From Spirosoma endbachense (GTDB lineage Bacteria; Bacteroidota; Bacteroidia; Cytophagales; Spirosomataceae), in contig NZ_CP045997.1 of NCBI RefSeq assembly GCF_010233585.1, forward strand, positions 1,413,244-1,477,243: a stretch of 64,000 nucleotides of DNA, given 5' to 3'. Within the stretch, counting starts at the first letter, position 1. The number at the start of each line of letters is the position of its first letter. The position numbers and the translations under genes were made by a program. The notes beneath the pieces were generated by a model. The model saw only the letters and a list, made by a program, of their open reading frames with translations. It had not been told where the DNA came from and searched no databases. Shown one piece after another: positions 35,335 through 43,628 of the stretch.

Positions 35335-35428
35335 AACCGTTGCCATCGAAATATAGCCCAGAACGCATGCTGATTCTTACTAATCTAACGGGAAGTAATT
35401 CCATGCTGACTGGTCAACCATTCATTGT

Positions 35429-37765
35429 ATGAAACAATTGACTTTTTGCGCCCTACTGGTATCCTCATTCGCTTATTCACAAACGCGGATATACGTTGCC
35501 CCTTCCGGTAACGATACGCAGGCTGGTACGTTGACCGCACCAGTAGCTACGCTGGAAAAAGCGTTGGATAAAGTAAGAACAGCCCCGCATGCTGAGGTTC
35601 AAATCTATCTTCGACAGGGCATTTACTATCTTACCAAAACAATTCATATTGATCCACAGCGAATCGGTTCGAAACGGCTATTGATTCGTGCGTATAGAGA
35701 CGAGCGTGTCGAACTAAATGGCGGCCGGAAAATTACCGGACGTTGGCAAAAGAATGGAGAGCATATCTGGACGACAACGGTAACGGGAGATTCGTTTGGG
35801 CAATTAGTTATAAACGGGCAGAAGCAGAACCTGGCCCGCTACCCGAATTATGATTCGACAGCCCGCATTTTTCATGGAACGGCCTCCGATGCACTTAGTG
35901 AAGAACGAATTCAGCGCTGGAAAAATCCGGAAGGGGGCTATGTTCATGCGCTTCATTCGCATGAATGGGGAAGTTTTCACTACCGGATCAAGGGTAAAGT
36001 TGATGGGAAATTGATCTCCGAAGGCGGTTGGCAGAACAACCGTCCTTCGGAGATGCACCCTAAATATCGGTTTGTGGAAAACATAATTGAGGAGTTAGAT
36101 TCTCCCGGTGAATGGTTCTATGATAAAACAACGCATACGCTTTCAGTGATCCCCGGCCAAGGCACGAACTTAGAAACGGCTCGTATTGAGGTATCAGGGT
36201 TACAGTCATTACTTGACTTGAGAGGCACTCCTGAAGTTCCACTTCGAGGGGTACAGATTCAGGGTATTCGATTGGTCAATGCGGAGCGTACGTTTATGGA
36301 ACCCTACGAACCCCTATTACGCAGCGACTGGATGCTATACAGAGGAGCGGCTGTTTACCTGGAGAATACGGAAAATTGCCAATTGGCTGATTGTGAGTTG
36401 TCAAACTTGGGCGGGAATGCCATACTGGTTAGCCGACACAACCGAAACACGTCGGTGAAAGGGTGCCATATTCACCACATTGGTGCAACGGCTATTGGTT
36501 TTGTTGGAGATACCTCAGCGGTACGTTCACCCGCCTTCCGATATGAGTGGTTTGTGCCTTATGAAAAAATGGATTTACAACCCGGGCCAAAGAATGACCG
36601 TTACCCGGCTCAGTGCAATGCAGAGGACAATCTGATTCATCATATTGGGGAGATTGAAAAACAGGCAACGGCGATCGAAATTTCGATGACATCTGACATT
36701 ACCGTACGCCATAATACAATTTATCAGACACCTCGGGCAGGCATCAATATTGGCGATGGTACCTGGGGTGGTCATCTGTTAGAATTCAACGATGTGTTTG
36801 ACACCGTGTTGGAAACGGGTGATCATGGCGCCTTTAATTCATGGGGACGCGACCGATTCTGGCATCCGAATCGGAAAACGATGGATAGCCTTGTGGCTTC
36901 CCACCCGGAATTAATTAAGCTAGATGCTCAAAAGACGATCGTTATTCGGAATAATCGATTTCGTTGCGATCATGGCTGGGACATTGATCTGGATGATGGC
37001 AGTAGTAATTACCACATTTATAATAACGTATTGCTGAATGGTGGTTTAAAATTTCGGGAAGGCTTTTACCGGACTGCCGAAAATAATGTCATACTAAACA
37101 ACTCGTTCCATCCACACGTCTGGTTTAAAAACAATGAAGATGTCTTTCGGAAAAATATTGTTACACGGCCTTACGCGCCAATTCGAATTAATTATTGGAG
37201 CAAAGAACTTGATAATAATTTATTTCCTGACCAGGAGGCTTTACTGAAGGCTCAGCAAAATGGAACCGATGCACACAGTCGTTTCGGTGATCCCCATTTT
37301 CTGAATCCGAAACAGGGTGATTACCGGGTAGCTAAAAACAGTCCGGCATTAGCGTTAGGATTTCAGAATTTTTCAATGAATGGGTTTGGTGTGCAGACGG
37401 CCAGGTTACGCAGTTTGACCCGGTCACCCAAACTGCCCTTGTTGCTTCAACCGACTGTAGAGAAGGAACAAGCAGAAACAATGTGGTTGGGTATAAAAGT
37501 GCGGGATATACGGGGTGCCGGGGATAGGTCAGCTTACGGGCTACCAGATGAACTGGGTATTCTTGTCGTTGAGATCCCCCAAGGCGACCAGCCAGTAACG
37601 TCTGGACTACAGAAAGGCGATGTGATCCGAACCGTGAATGGGACAACGGTAGCCACTGTCAGTCAGTTAGTGGCTATTCAAAGCCAACTACACTACCTGA
37701 AAGCCTTACCTATTGGTGTCATACGGAACCAGCAATTGATCAATATAACTTTAGATAAGCCATAA
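35429..37765 (+). CDS. Secreted right-handed beta-helix protein with C-terminal PDZ domain
   Basis: The 778-residue protein has a signal peptide (MKQLTFCALLVSSFAYSQ), then the start typical of DUF1565/GH141-like beta-helix enzymes (RIYVAPSGNDTQAGT, PVATLEKALDKVR). A parallel beta-helix follows (about 230-600, with asparagine-rich turns such as RHNTIYQTPRAGINIGDG and IRNNRFRCDHGWDIDLDDGSSNYHIYNN). Residues about 685-775 look like a PDZ domain (LGIKVRD, GLQKGDVIRTVNGTTV). The helix part suggests a polysaccharide-acting enzyme or binder; GH141 is only a possibility. A PDZ domain on such a protein is uncommon and could hold a partner or a C-terminus. It is the last gene of the sigma/FecR/SusC/SusD locus. 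Confidence 0.8.
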   Translation: MKQLTFCALLVSSFAYSQTRIYVAPSGNDTQAGTLTAPVATLEKALDKVRTAPHAEVQIYLRQGIYYLTKTIHIDPQRIGSKRLLIRAYRDERVELNGGRKITGRWQKNGEHIWTTTVTGDSFGQLVINGQKQNLARYPNYDSTARIFHGTASDALSEERIQRWKNPEGGYVHALHSHEWGSFHYRIKGKVDGKLISEGGWQNNRPSEMHPKYRFVENIIEELDSPGEWFYDKTTHTLSVIPGQGTNLETARIEVSGLQSLLDLRGTPEVPLRGVQIQGIRLVNAERTFMEPYEPLLRSDWMLYRGAAVYLENTENCQLADCELSNLGGNAILVSRHNRNTSVKGCHIHHIGATAIGFVGDTSAVRSPAFRYEWFVPYEKMDLQPGPKNDRYPAQCNAEDNLIHHIGEIEKQATAIEISMTSDITVRHNTIYQTPRAGINIGDGTWGGHLLEFNDVFDTVLETGDHGAFNSWGRDRFWHPNRKTMDSLVASHPELIKLDAQKTIVIRNNRFRCDHGWDIDLDDGSSNYHIYNNVLLNGGLKFREGFYRTAENNVILNNSFHPHVWFKNNEDVFRKNIVTRPYAPIRINYWSKELDNNLFPDQEALLKAQQNGTDAHSRFGDPHFLNPKQGDYRVAKNSPALALGFQNFSMNGFGVQTARLRSLTRSPKLPLLLQPTVEKEQAETMWLGIKVRDIRGAGDRSAYGLPDELGILVVEIPQGDQPVTSGLQKGDVIRTVNGTTVATVSQLVAIQSQLHYLKALPIGVIRNQQLINITLDKP

Positions 37766-37908
37766 GCACTGCTAGTCAGATAGTATAATATACGAATAAA
37801 GAGTTCGAATGGGTGTTAGCTGTATACAGCACTATACATGTTGCCAGACTCCTTCCTGTTCGACACTATACAATCGTACGTATCAGACTAACATGACGGG
37901 TATCGTTG

Positions 37909-38442
37909 TTAGTCAGCTGGAAGGAATTCTTTTTTTCGAAGGAGAGCCGCACTAATCAGGCTAATAACCACGCCAACCGGGAAAATTTCCATAAGTGTAA
38001 AGGCAAAACGCACCAACGGATTCTTATACGACTCAGCACTCTCCTGAAATTCGGCCATCGTCTTTGCGATTTCCTGTGCTGTGGCCCCGCTGTTTTTCAT
38101 GGTTGCTTGCTTGTATTGGGCGGCCATTTCCATGAAGTTTGGGTAAAGCGTATTGTAACAGATTTCCCAGGCAATGCAGTAGAGTAAAGAGGCAATCAAT
38201 GCAATGAGGATTCCCACTTTAAATGCCGTTCCAAAGGAAATTGCACCGCCTGAATGATTGTCGCGATACGATTTTATCCCGAAAAAAATCAGGGATAGGG
38301 CAATGACCATGGTGGCATAACCAACCCACATGCCATTGTCGAAGGTGATGGTTCCATTTTGCCATAATGGAGCTGTGACGGCAAACATGCCTCCTACAAT
38401 GGTTCCGGCAATGAGGCCATAAATCAAGACGATTCTTTTCAT
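37909..38442 (-). CDS. DUF4199-type membrane protein
   Basis: The 177-residue protein fits the DUF4199 family of Bacteroidota: four hydrophobic segments (about 4-24, 40-58, 75-98 and 145-170), the FGIKSYRDNHSGGAISFGTAFKVG loop after the second and a helical section with ME-M-AAQYKQA between the third and fourth. Function unknown. It stands alone, upstream of no partner on its strand other than the LuxR-type gene, which lies behind its start. Confidence 0.8.
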   Translation of the reverse strand: MKRIVLIYGLIAGTIVGGMFAVTAPLWQNGTITFDNGMWVGYATMVIALSLIFFGIKSYRDNHSGGAISFGTAFKVGILIALIASLLYCIAWEICYNTLYPNFMEMAAQYKQATMKNSGATAQEIAKTMAEFQESAESYKNPLVRFAFTLMEIFPVGVVISLISAALLRKKEFLPAD

Positions 38443-38535
38443 GATTTTTTTTCAGCGAAACAAGCTAAATGCCCTTGCGTCTGCATCACCCGAAAGTATG
38501 ATTTGTGTGCCGATTCGTAGAATCATACCAATGTA

Positions 38536-38961
38536 TTAGGGAATCAGGCGGAGATTCTTAGCCTTCTGGATCGCTTGCGTCCGGCGCTTCGTATCGAGCT
38601 TGAGAAATAAATTTGACGAATGCGTTTTGATGGTATTGAGGGAGACAAAAAGGGCATCGGCTATTTCCTGATTAGAAAGACCTTGCGCCATAAGTCCAAG
38701 CACCTCGTATTCCCGTTTACTAATGCCGACCTTTGCCAGTAACGCCGGATCGAACTGAAAATCAGACTCGTGAACCACTACTGTTTTTGTCCGGGTGAGC
38801 TTTCGTCCTGCCCATATACCTAGTGCTGTAAACAAAACAGCAACAGTGCCGAGGTAAATTTCCAGCGGTAAAACACGAACTAAAAAACGGTATTCTAATA
38901 GCTTCAGTACAATGACCAGGCCTGCCAGAGAAAGACTATACAAAAAAATTGTCCGCGTCAT
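38536..38961 (-). CDS. Membrane-anchored LuxR-type transcriptional regulator
   Basis: The 141-residue protein has two membrane segments (about 4-21 and 34-51), a short charged linker, and a LuxR/FixJ helix-turn-helix domain (about 79-137; SKREYEVLGLMAQGLSNQEIADALFVSLNTIKTHSSNLFLKL). There is no receiver or sensor domain, so it is a DNA-binding domain tethered to the membrane. How it receives a signal is unclear. It is encoded just behind the FG-GAP gene (20 bases), and DUF4199 follows 93 bases later, all on the minus strand. Confidence 0.85.
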   Translation of the reverse strand: MTRTIFLYSLSLAGLVIVLKLLEYRFLVRVLPLEIYLGTVAVLFTALGIWAGRKLTRTKTVVVHESDFQFDPALLAKVGISKREYEVLGLMAQGLSNQEIADALFVSLNTIKTHSSNLFLKLDTKRRTQAIQKAKNLRLIP

Positions 38962-38981
38962 GGTTAAGATCGGCGACTAGG

Positions 38982-40205
38982 TCATTTCAACTGGTTCCAG
39001 TAGATCAGTACGTTTAACGTGGCGCGGCCCGAAGCAATAATGTCCAGATCACCATCACCATCGAGGTCGGCTGTCTGAAGGTCTTCGCAGGCCATTCGGA
39101 CACTATCGTCCAGCGAGTAGCCTTCCACATTTCCTTCGTCTTTGGGCTTAAAGAGTCGAATACCTACTTTCCCGGCTGCGTTTGGGTTGCGCCAGCCAGC
39201 CACAATCTGATCGCTGCCAACACCCAGAAAATCACCACAGGCAAGCGCATGTCCCTGACTGAATATATCGGTTAGAACGTCGACCTCTTTATCGGAACCT
39301 TTCGTTGTCGATTTTTTGAACGAGTAGGAACCGCTTTCTACCTGAAGCAGATTACCGTGCATCGGCTGAATCGTTGCAATCGCACTTCCACCGTTCAGGC
39401 GCCGGATTTCGCCAATGCCTTCAACGCCTTTGTTGAGGAGCGGCAGCGCATTACTGGCCGATTCGTCGTCGACCGGAAGCCACTTCTTTTTCTTCCATTC
39501 GAACACATTGCCGCCTTCTTTTCCGGCCACGATCAGTCCGGTGGTTGCTCCATCTTCCCAAATCTCGAAGTTATGAGTCAAGTGCATTGTTGAATCTACC
39601 AGCTGACGTTTCCACGTACTACGCGGATCTTTCGGGAATTCATAGCCCCAGATTCGTACGCCCCGACCCTCGCCATTTTTGTTGCCCAGTCCGTGTAAAG
39701 GAACAACGATTAACTGATAATTGTCTTTGCCAGTTTTCGCCCAGCGCATCCGGTGGGTAGTTACTTCATGGTGTAGGCGAATGGCTTCCCAGCGTTGTGT
39801 TGGGTCCTGCGGGCGAACGAGATAAAATACGGCGCCTGATTTGGTACTGTCACCGGTTTCGGCAGGGTTCCAGCCTGCGCCAACGGCCACCTCCACGCGC
39901 CCGTCGCCATCCAGATCGCGGGCGGCAATGCAGACGTTATCCTGTGGAGTCAGATTGGCTGCCATGACGTACTTTTTCCACGGGCTGGTTTTATTGCCGG
40001 GATTCTGATACCAGACAAACTCTTTCTGATCGGCCAGTAAAATATCGGGTCGTTTGTCGCCATCTACATCGCCAATGGCTAGCCCATAACCAATATTGAT
40101 CTGGTTATCAACAACCTGTATCTTGAAGTTAGGCGTTTGGGCTACACTAAGTTGTGCAATCAGGAGCAATAAAGCCGGTAAATGGAGCAGGAGGGAGGTT
40201 TTCAT
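38982..40205 (-). CDS. Secreted FG-GAP/VCBS repeat protein
   Basis: The 407-residue protein has a signal peptide (about 1-22, MKTSLLLHLPALLLLIAQLSVAQ) and an FG-GAP beta-propeller: repeats with D-x-D-G-D signatures (IGDVDGDKRPDILLAD, ARDLDGDGRVEVAVGAG, TADLDGDGDLDIIASG) that usually bind calcium. The middle repeats are less regular (GVRIWGYEFPKD, GLIVAGKEGGNVFEW). Likely an extracellular or periplasmic protein-protein or carbohydrate-associated fold; exact role unknown. An in-frame Met 30 bases upstream lies inside the preceding gene's stop region; the signal peptide sets the start. It follows the metallo-hydrolase gene by 22 bases. Confidence 0.8.
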   Translation of the reverse strand: MKTSLLLHLPALLLLIAQLSVAQTPNFKIQVVDNQINIGYGLAIGDVDGDKRPDILLADQKEFVWYQNPGNKTSPWKKYVMAANLTPQDNVCIAARDLDGDGRVEVAVGAGWNPAETGDSTKSGAVFYLVRPQDPTQRWEAIRLHHEVTTHRMRWAKTGKDNYQLIVVPLHGLGNKNGEGRGVRIWGYEFPKDPRSTWKRQLVDSTMHLTHNFEIWEDGATTGLIVAGKEGGNVFEWKKKKWLPVDDESASNALPLLNKGVEGIGEIRRLNGGSAIATIQPMHGNLLQVESGSYSFKKSTTKGSDKEVDVLTDIFSQGHALACGDFLGVGSDQIVAGWRNPNAAGKVGIRLFKPKDEGNVEGYSLDDSVRMACEDLQTADLDGDGDLDIIASGRATLNVLIYWNQLK

Positions 40206-40227
40206 CGTGTGTTTTGTCGTGATTCTA

Positions 40228-41070
40228 CTAGTCAATGCTTATGCCTTCGCCCAGTTGCATGACGCGGTAGGGCGTGCCATACTGTTCACAGGCTTTCACA
40301 AAATCGGCCGGATCGGCAGTATTGAATTCAAACAGATCGTAATGGTGCGGAATAACGAGTTTGGCCTCAATGTCGCGGCCAAGTCGGGCTGCTTCATTGG
40401 GGTTAAGATTACCCGCCACACGCCGTTCGGGTTTGTTGCCGTTAATGGGCAGAAAAGCTACGTCTACCTTGAAGGGTTTCAGAATATCGACCATGCCATC
40501 GTACCAGAGTGTATCGCCGGAATGGTAAACACGATAGGGGCCGATCTCGACCACAAAGCCCATAAATTTGCAACGGCCTTCTGCATCACGCTCCAATTCA
40601 TTGTGGGCCGCCGGAACACCATGAAAGATGAAGCCACCTACAGGAACTGTTTGGCTATCGTTGAGGCCAATGGGCTGATCTGGAGCGATACCAAGCCGAT
40701 CTGTTACAAAGGTGCGGTTGGCCTCAGGAATAACCAGCTGCAGCTGCCAATTGGCAGCAAACAAGGGGAATAAGGTATTATAGTCTAAATGGTCAGTATG
40801 GTTATGGCTGGATGTGACAACATCAATCATACCCAAATGGCCCGGCTGAATAACCCGTTCTGAGATACGTACATGGGGCTTGTCAGTATGGGCGTATTTC
40901 TCCGATAATGAGTCCGATAGATACGGATCGAACAGTAACTGTTTGCCATTATACTGTACCAGAAAACCGCTCTGCCCAAGCCACCAGATATGCAGTGATT
41001 CGGGGTGATTTCGGGCCGTTTCGATGTCGGCCAGGAGAGTGTCGTCTTTTTGAAAAGCGGGTTTAAGCAT
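40228..41070 (-). CDS. Metallo-beta-lactamase-fold hydrolase (UlaG-like)
   Basis: The 280-residue protein has the metal-binding motif HxHxDH (SHNHTDHLDY, about residues 90-100), a preceding GQSGFLVQYNGKQLLFDPY strand pair, a later HxxE-type loop (FHGVPAAHNE), the bridging Asp in HSGDTLWYDG and the final His of LVIPHHYDLFEF. This is the pattern of the UlaG-type lactonase group, which includes L-ascorbate-6-phosphate lactonase. The substrate is unknown. No signal peptide, so cytoplasmic. It starts the unit with the FG-GAP gene. Confidence 0.85.
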   Translation of the reverse strand: MLKPAFQKDDTLLADIETARNHPESLHIWWLGQSGFLVQYNGKQLLFDPYLSDSLSEKYAHTDKPHVRISERVIQPGHLGMIDVVTSSHNHTDHLDYNTLFPLFAANWQLQLVIPEANRTFVTDRLGIAPDQPIGLNDSQTVPVGGFIFHGVPAAHNELERDAEGRCKFMGFVVEIGPYRVYHSGDTLWYDGMVDILKPFKVDVAFLPINGNKPERRVAGNLNPNEAARLGRDIEAKLVIPHHYDLFEFNTADPADFVKACEQYGTPYRVMQLGEGISID

Positions 41071-41126
41071 GGTTTTTTACTTGCTCAAAAGAAAGCTATT
41101 GACTTAACCAGTGAAAGGAGCAAACC

Positions 41127-41987
41127 TTACGGTTTATACCGCAATCCGCTAACTCGTCCCAATATCCAGTCAATCATTCGATCGGGGAGGAGCCGGGGTA
41201 GTATCCAGCTTGTTAGCTTGTTGGGTACTAATGCATAACGGGTTCGTGGCTGGGTTGTTTCGTGAATCTGTACAATGCGCTCGCCGAGGTAATCAATTGA
41301 AAATCCACGCTTTTCGGAGGTCTCGACTTGTTTCAGAAACCATTGCATGGCCGGATAATAGACAGTGTTGTTATAGGCACTAATATCTGTTCCTTTGCCC
41401 CAAATGGGTGTTTTAACGGCTCCCGGTCCAACAATAACGACCTCAATACCAAACAGCGCCAGCTCCCGTCGCAGGCTGTGCGAAATGCCTTCTACGGCGT
41501 GTTTGGAACCGACATAGGCACCCATAAACGGAATCGCGACCTGTCCATTCACCGAACTGATATTCTGAATCCGGCCAGGCTGGACAGCATGATTGGCCCG
41601 TGCACCAAGCAATGGCAGAAACGCCTGCGTGACCTGAATTAATCCCAATACATTGACCTCAAAATGGTTTCGTATTGTGTCGATGGGCTGATATTGCAGT
41701 GGGCCGCCCATGGCAATTCCCGCATTATTGATGAGACCACCAAGCCCGCTGTTAGCCAGCCGGGTGGTGAGAAATTTTGCGGCTTCGGCAATGGCATCCG
41801 TATCGGTTACGTCAAACAGCAGGGGAATGAAATTGTCGCCCAATTCAGCCACGAGCCGATCGGCGTCGGTCTGGTGACGAACGCTCCCGAAGACTGTATA
41901 ACCACGCTGAACGAACTGTTTGGCTGCGCCGTACCCAATGCCCGTTGAGACACCCGTAATGAGAATGTTTTTGCTGATGGGTTTCAT
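41127..41987 (-). CDS. Short-chain dehydrogenase/reductase (SDR)
   Basis: The 286-residue protein shows the classical SDR pattern: cofactor motif TGVSTGIG (residues 11-18), NNAG (about 87-90), the catalytic Ser in SSVNG, and the Tyr-x-x-x-Lys motif (YVGSK, about 155-160). The Arg after the second strand (GSVRHQTD) favours NADP(H). Substrate not evident; the long C-terminal part (LGERIVQIHETTQPRTRYALVPNKLT) is common in the retinol-dehydrogenase-like branch. It is a single gene read divergently from 42324. Confidence 0.9.
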   Translation of the reverse strand: MKPISKNILITGVSTGIGYGAAKQFVQRGYTVFGSVRHQTDADRLVAELGDNFIPLLFDVTDTDAIAEAAKFLTTRLANSGLGGLINNAGIAMGGPLQYQPIDTIRNHFEVNVLGLIQVTQAFLPLLGARANHAVQPGRIQNISSVNGQVAIPFMGAYVGSKHAVEGISHSLRRELALFGIEVVIVGPGAVKTPIWGKGTDISAYNNTVYYPAMQWFLKQVETSEKRGFSIDYLGERIVQIHETTQPRTRYALVPNKLTSWILPRLLPDRMIDWILGRVSGLRYKP

Positions 41988-42323
41988 GCCGTAAAGCTAC
42001 GAGTAATGCAATAGGCCTGTACGGATATAGTGAGTTCTTCGGCTTGTACAAAAAAACGGTATTTTACCCGCCAAATGGGCGTAAATGCCTGACGCAGTGC
42101 CTTGCGGGATACGTGAGCAGTACGACAAACGATTCGAGCTGACGAAACCGCATTTTCATCGTCAGCAAAATACGCAATTCGTTCAACCAATTCGTTCTAA
42201 AAGCGGTTACGAAATTAATTAGTGAGTGAGTAGACTGGCGAGTACGTGAATAGGCATTCCATTCACATGTTCATTGCGCCAGTGACCCGATTATTCATTA
42301 AGCATTCATTTGTGAAATTGATT

Positions 42324-42890
42324 ATGCAGGACATCGAACCCTTTTACGGCTGGGAAAAATATTATACATCGGCTGACGACGAGCGGTCGCCGTTTCACGA
42401 ACGGGAGTATAATATGCAGCAGTACGAAAACAATATATACGGCTATTACATCCATCCACTTTGGGACGAAATTGGCTCAGAAACCCTGTATTGCAAGATA
42501 CTGTTCGCCAATTATGATCGTCAGTTTGTCGTGATCGAACTTTTTGGGGAATGGAACGATACGCTCCACAACGATATCATGTACCTGAAGCGGCAGGTCA
42601 TAGACCTGCTGGTCTATGAGGGAATCAAGTATTTTATTCTGATCAGTGAAAATATTTTTAATTTCCACGGATCTGATGACAGTTATTATGAAGAATGGTT
42701 TGAGGATGTAGAGGATGGCTGGATTGCGGCTATTCATTCGCCGGAGTTTATTGAACGCGAATGGAAAAAATACCACCTGGACTATTACATCAACTTTGGC
42801 GGTACGCTGGACATTGCTAACTGGCGCACGCTAAAACCCGCCAACCTGTTTGAACTGGTCAATAGCCTGATTGTCCGGCGGCTGGGGTAG
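42324..42890 (+). CDS. Conserved Bacteroidota protein of unknown function
   Basis: The 188-residue protein starts with MQDIEPFYGWEKYYTSADDERSPF, a stretch that I associate with a conserved hypothetical protein of Cytophagales. It is rich in aromatic and acidic residues (NNIYGYYIHPLWDEIGS, ELFGEWNDTLHNDIMYLKR, DDSYYEEWFEDVEDGW), has no signal peptide or membrane segment and no motif I can tie to a reaction. The longer frame from 42246 adds 26 unlikely residues, so the internal ATG is preferred. Confidence 0.75.
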   Translation: MQDIEPFYGWEKYYTSADDERSPFHEREYNMQQYENNIYGYYIHPLWDEIGSETLYCKILFANYDRQFVVIELFGEWNDTLHNDIMYLKRQVIDLLVYEGIKYFILISENIFNFHGSDDSYYEEWFEDVEDGWIAAIHSPEFIEREWKKYHLDYYINFGGTLDIANWRTLKPANLFELVNSLIVRRLG

Positions 42891-43040
42891 CTTAGGGAAA
42901 ACGACCCGAAAACGGGACCTGCCTCTCTTCAGGCCCTGTTACCATTTCCGCTCGTCTTTTTCCCTTCTTCCCTTTCTTTTTGGTTTTGCCCCCGTTTCTG
43001 TTCAATTTTCGCTCATTATTAAAAGCCCACAAGTGATTTT

Positions 43041-43526
43041 ATGGAAGACAACGCAAAAAACACAGCTGCCGAAGAAGTAAAGGCTGCCAAGACAACCACT
43101 GCCGAGAAACTCGAGGCCTTCAAAACCGAAGCTGGCCAACACCTCAATGCAGCGGCTACCCAACTCGATGAATTGAAAGACAAGCTGGTTGCTCAAGCGC
43201 AGGAGTTTGGAAAAGATATTGATATTGAAGGGATTAAAGCAAAGGCGACTGAGCATTTCGACGCAGCGAAGGCATCTACAGCCGAGAATCTGGCTACTCT
43301 GCAAGCGCAGGCCGAAACCGTTTTTGCCGCTGCTTCTGCCAAAGCCGACGAATTATCGGATGTTGCCGAAGATAAGTTTGATGAACTGAAAGCTGAAGCA
43401 TCCGTGCAACTCGAAGCTGCGCAGGTTAAGCTCGACGAACTGAAGGCTGAAGCCGCTCTTCAAATCGAAGAAGCGAAGGAAAAGGCCAAGAGCGTCTGGA
43501 ATCAGTTGTTCGGGAATAAGAGTTAG
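43041..43526 (+). CDS. Ala/Glu/Lys-rich amphipathic helical protein (LEA- or apolipoprotein-like)
   Basis: The 161-residue protein is almost wholly made of Ala, Glu, Lys, Asp, Leu and Thr, with no Cys and one Trp near the end (KSVWNQLFGNKS). It repeats units such as ATQLDELKDKL, KADELSDVAEDKFDELKAEA and KLDELKAEAALQIEEAKEKA, which suggest long amphipathic helices with 7- or 11-residue periodicity. No signal peptide. Such proteins occur as stress/desiccation (LEA) or membrane-associated (YtxH, apolipoprotein) helices; which applies here cannot be settled from sequence. Confidence 0.75.
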   Translation: MEDNAKNTAAEEVKAAKTTTAEKLEAFKTEAGQHLNAAATQLDELKDKLVAQAQEFGKDIDIEGIKAKATEHFDAAKASTAENLATLQAQAETVFAAASAKADELSDVAEDKFDELKAEASVQLEAAQVKLDELKAEAALQIEEAKEKAKSVWNQLFGNKS

Positions 43527-43533
43527 TCAGTAC

Positions 43534-43610
43534 AGAGAACACAGAGAGTGAGCAGGGGCAAGTCGAAAAAAACTTGTGAACACGGCAAAGCCTCTGTGTT
43601 CTCTTTGTTT
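43534..43610 (+). terminator. Long-loop hairpin behind the LEA-like gene
   Basis: A 13-base-pair stem (43534-43546 AGAGAACACAGAG with 43592-43604) with a 45-base loop is followed by TTGTTT. It has the same layout as the hairpin at 23188-23268. It probably ends the LEA-like transcript; the loop contains a possible smaller hairpin (AAGT/ACTT). Confidence 0.5.
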
Positions 43611-43628
43611 AGCGTTAAATTTGCCTCC

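Noticed and set aside
41984..42190. Minus-strand 68-residue open frame ahead of the SDR gene
   Set aside because: It overlaps the SDR start and has no family resemblance; most likely leader sequence.
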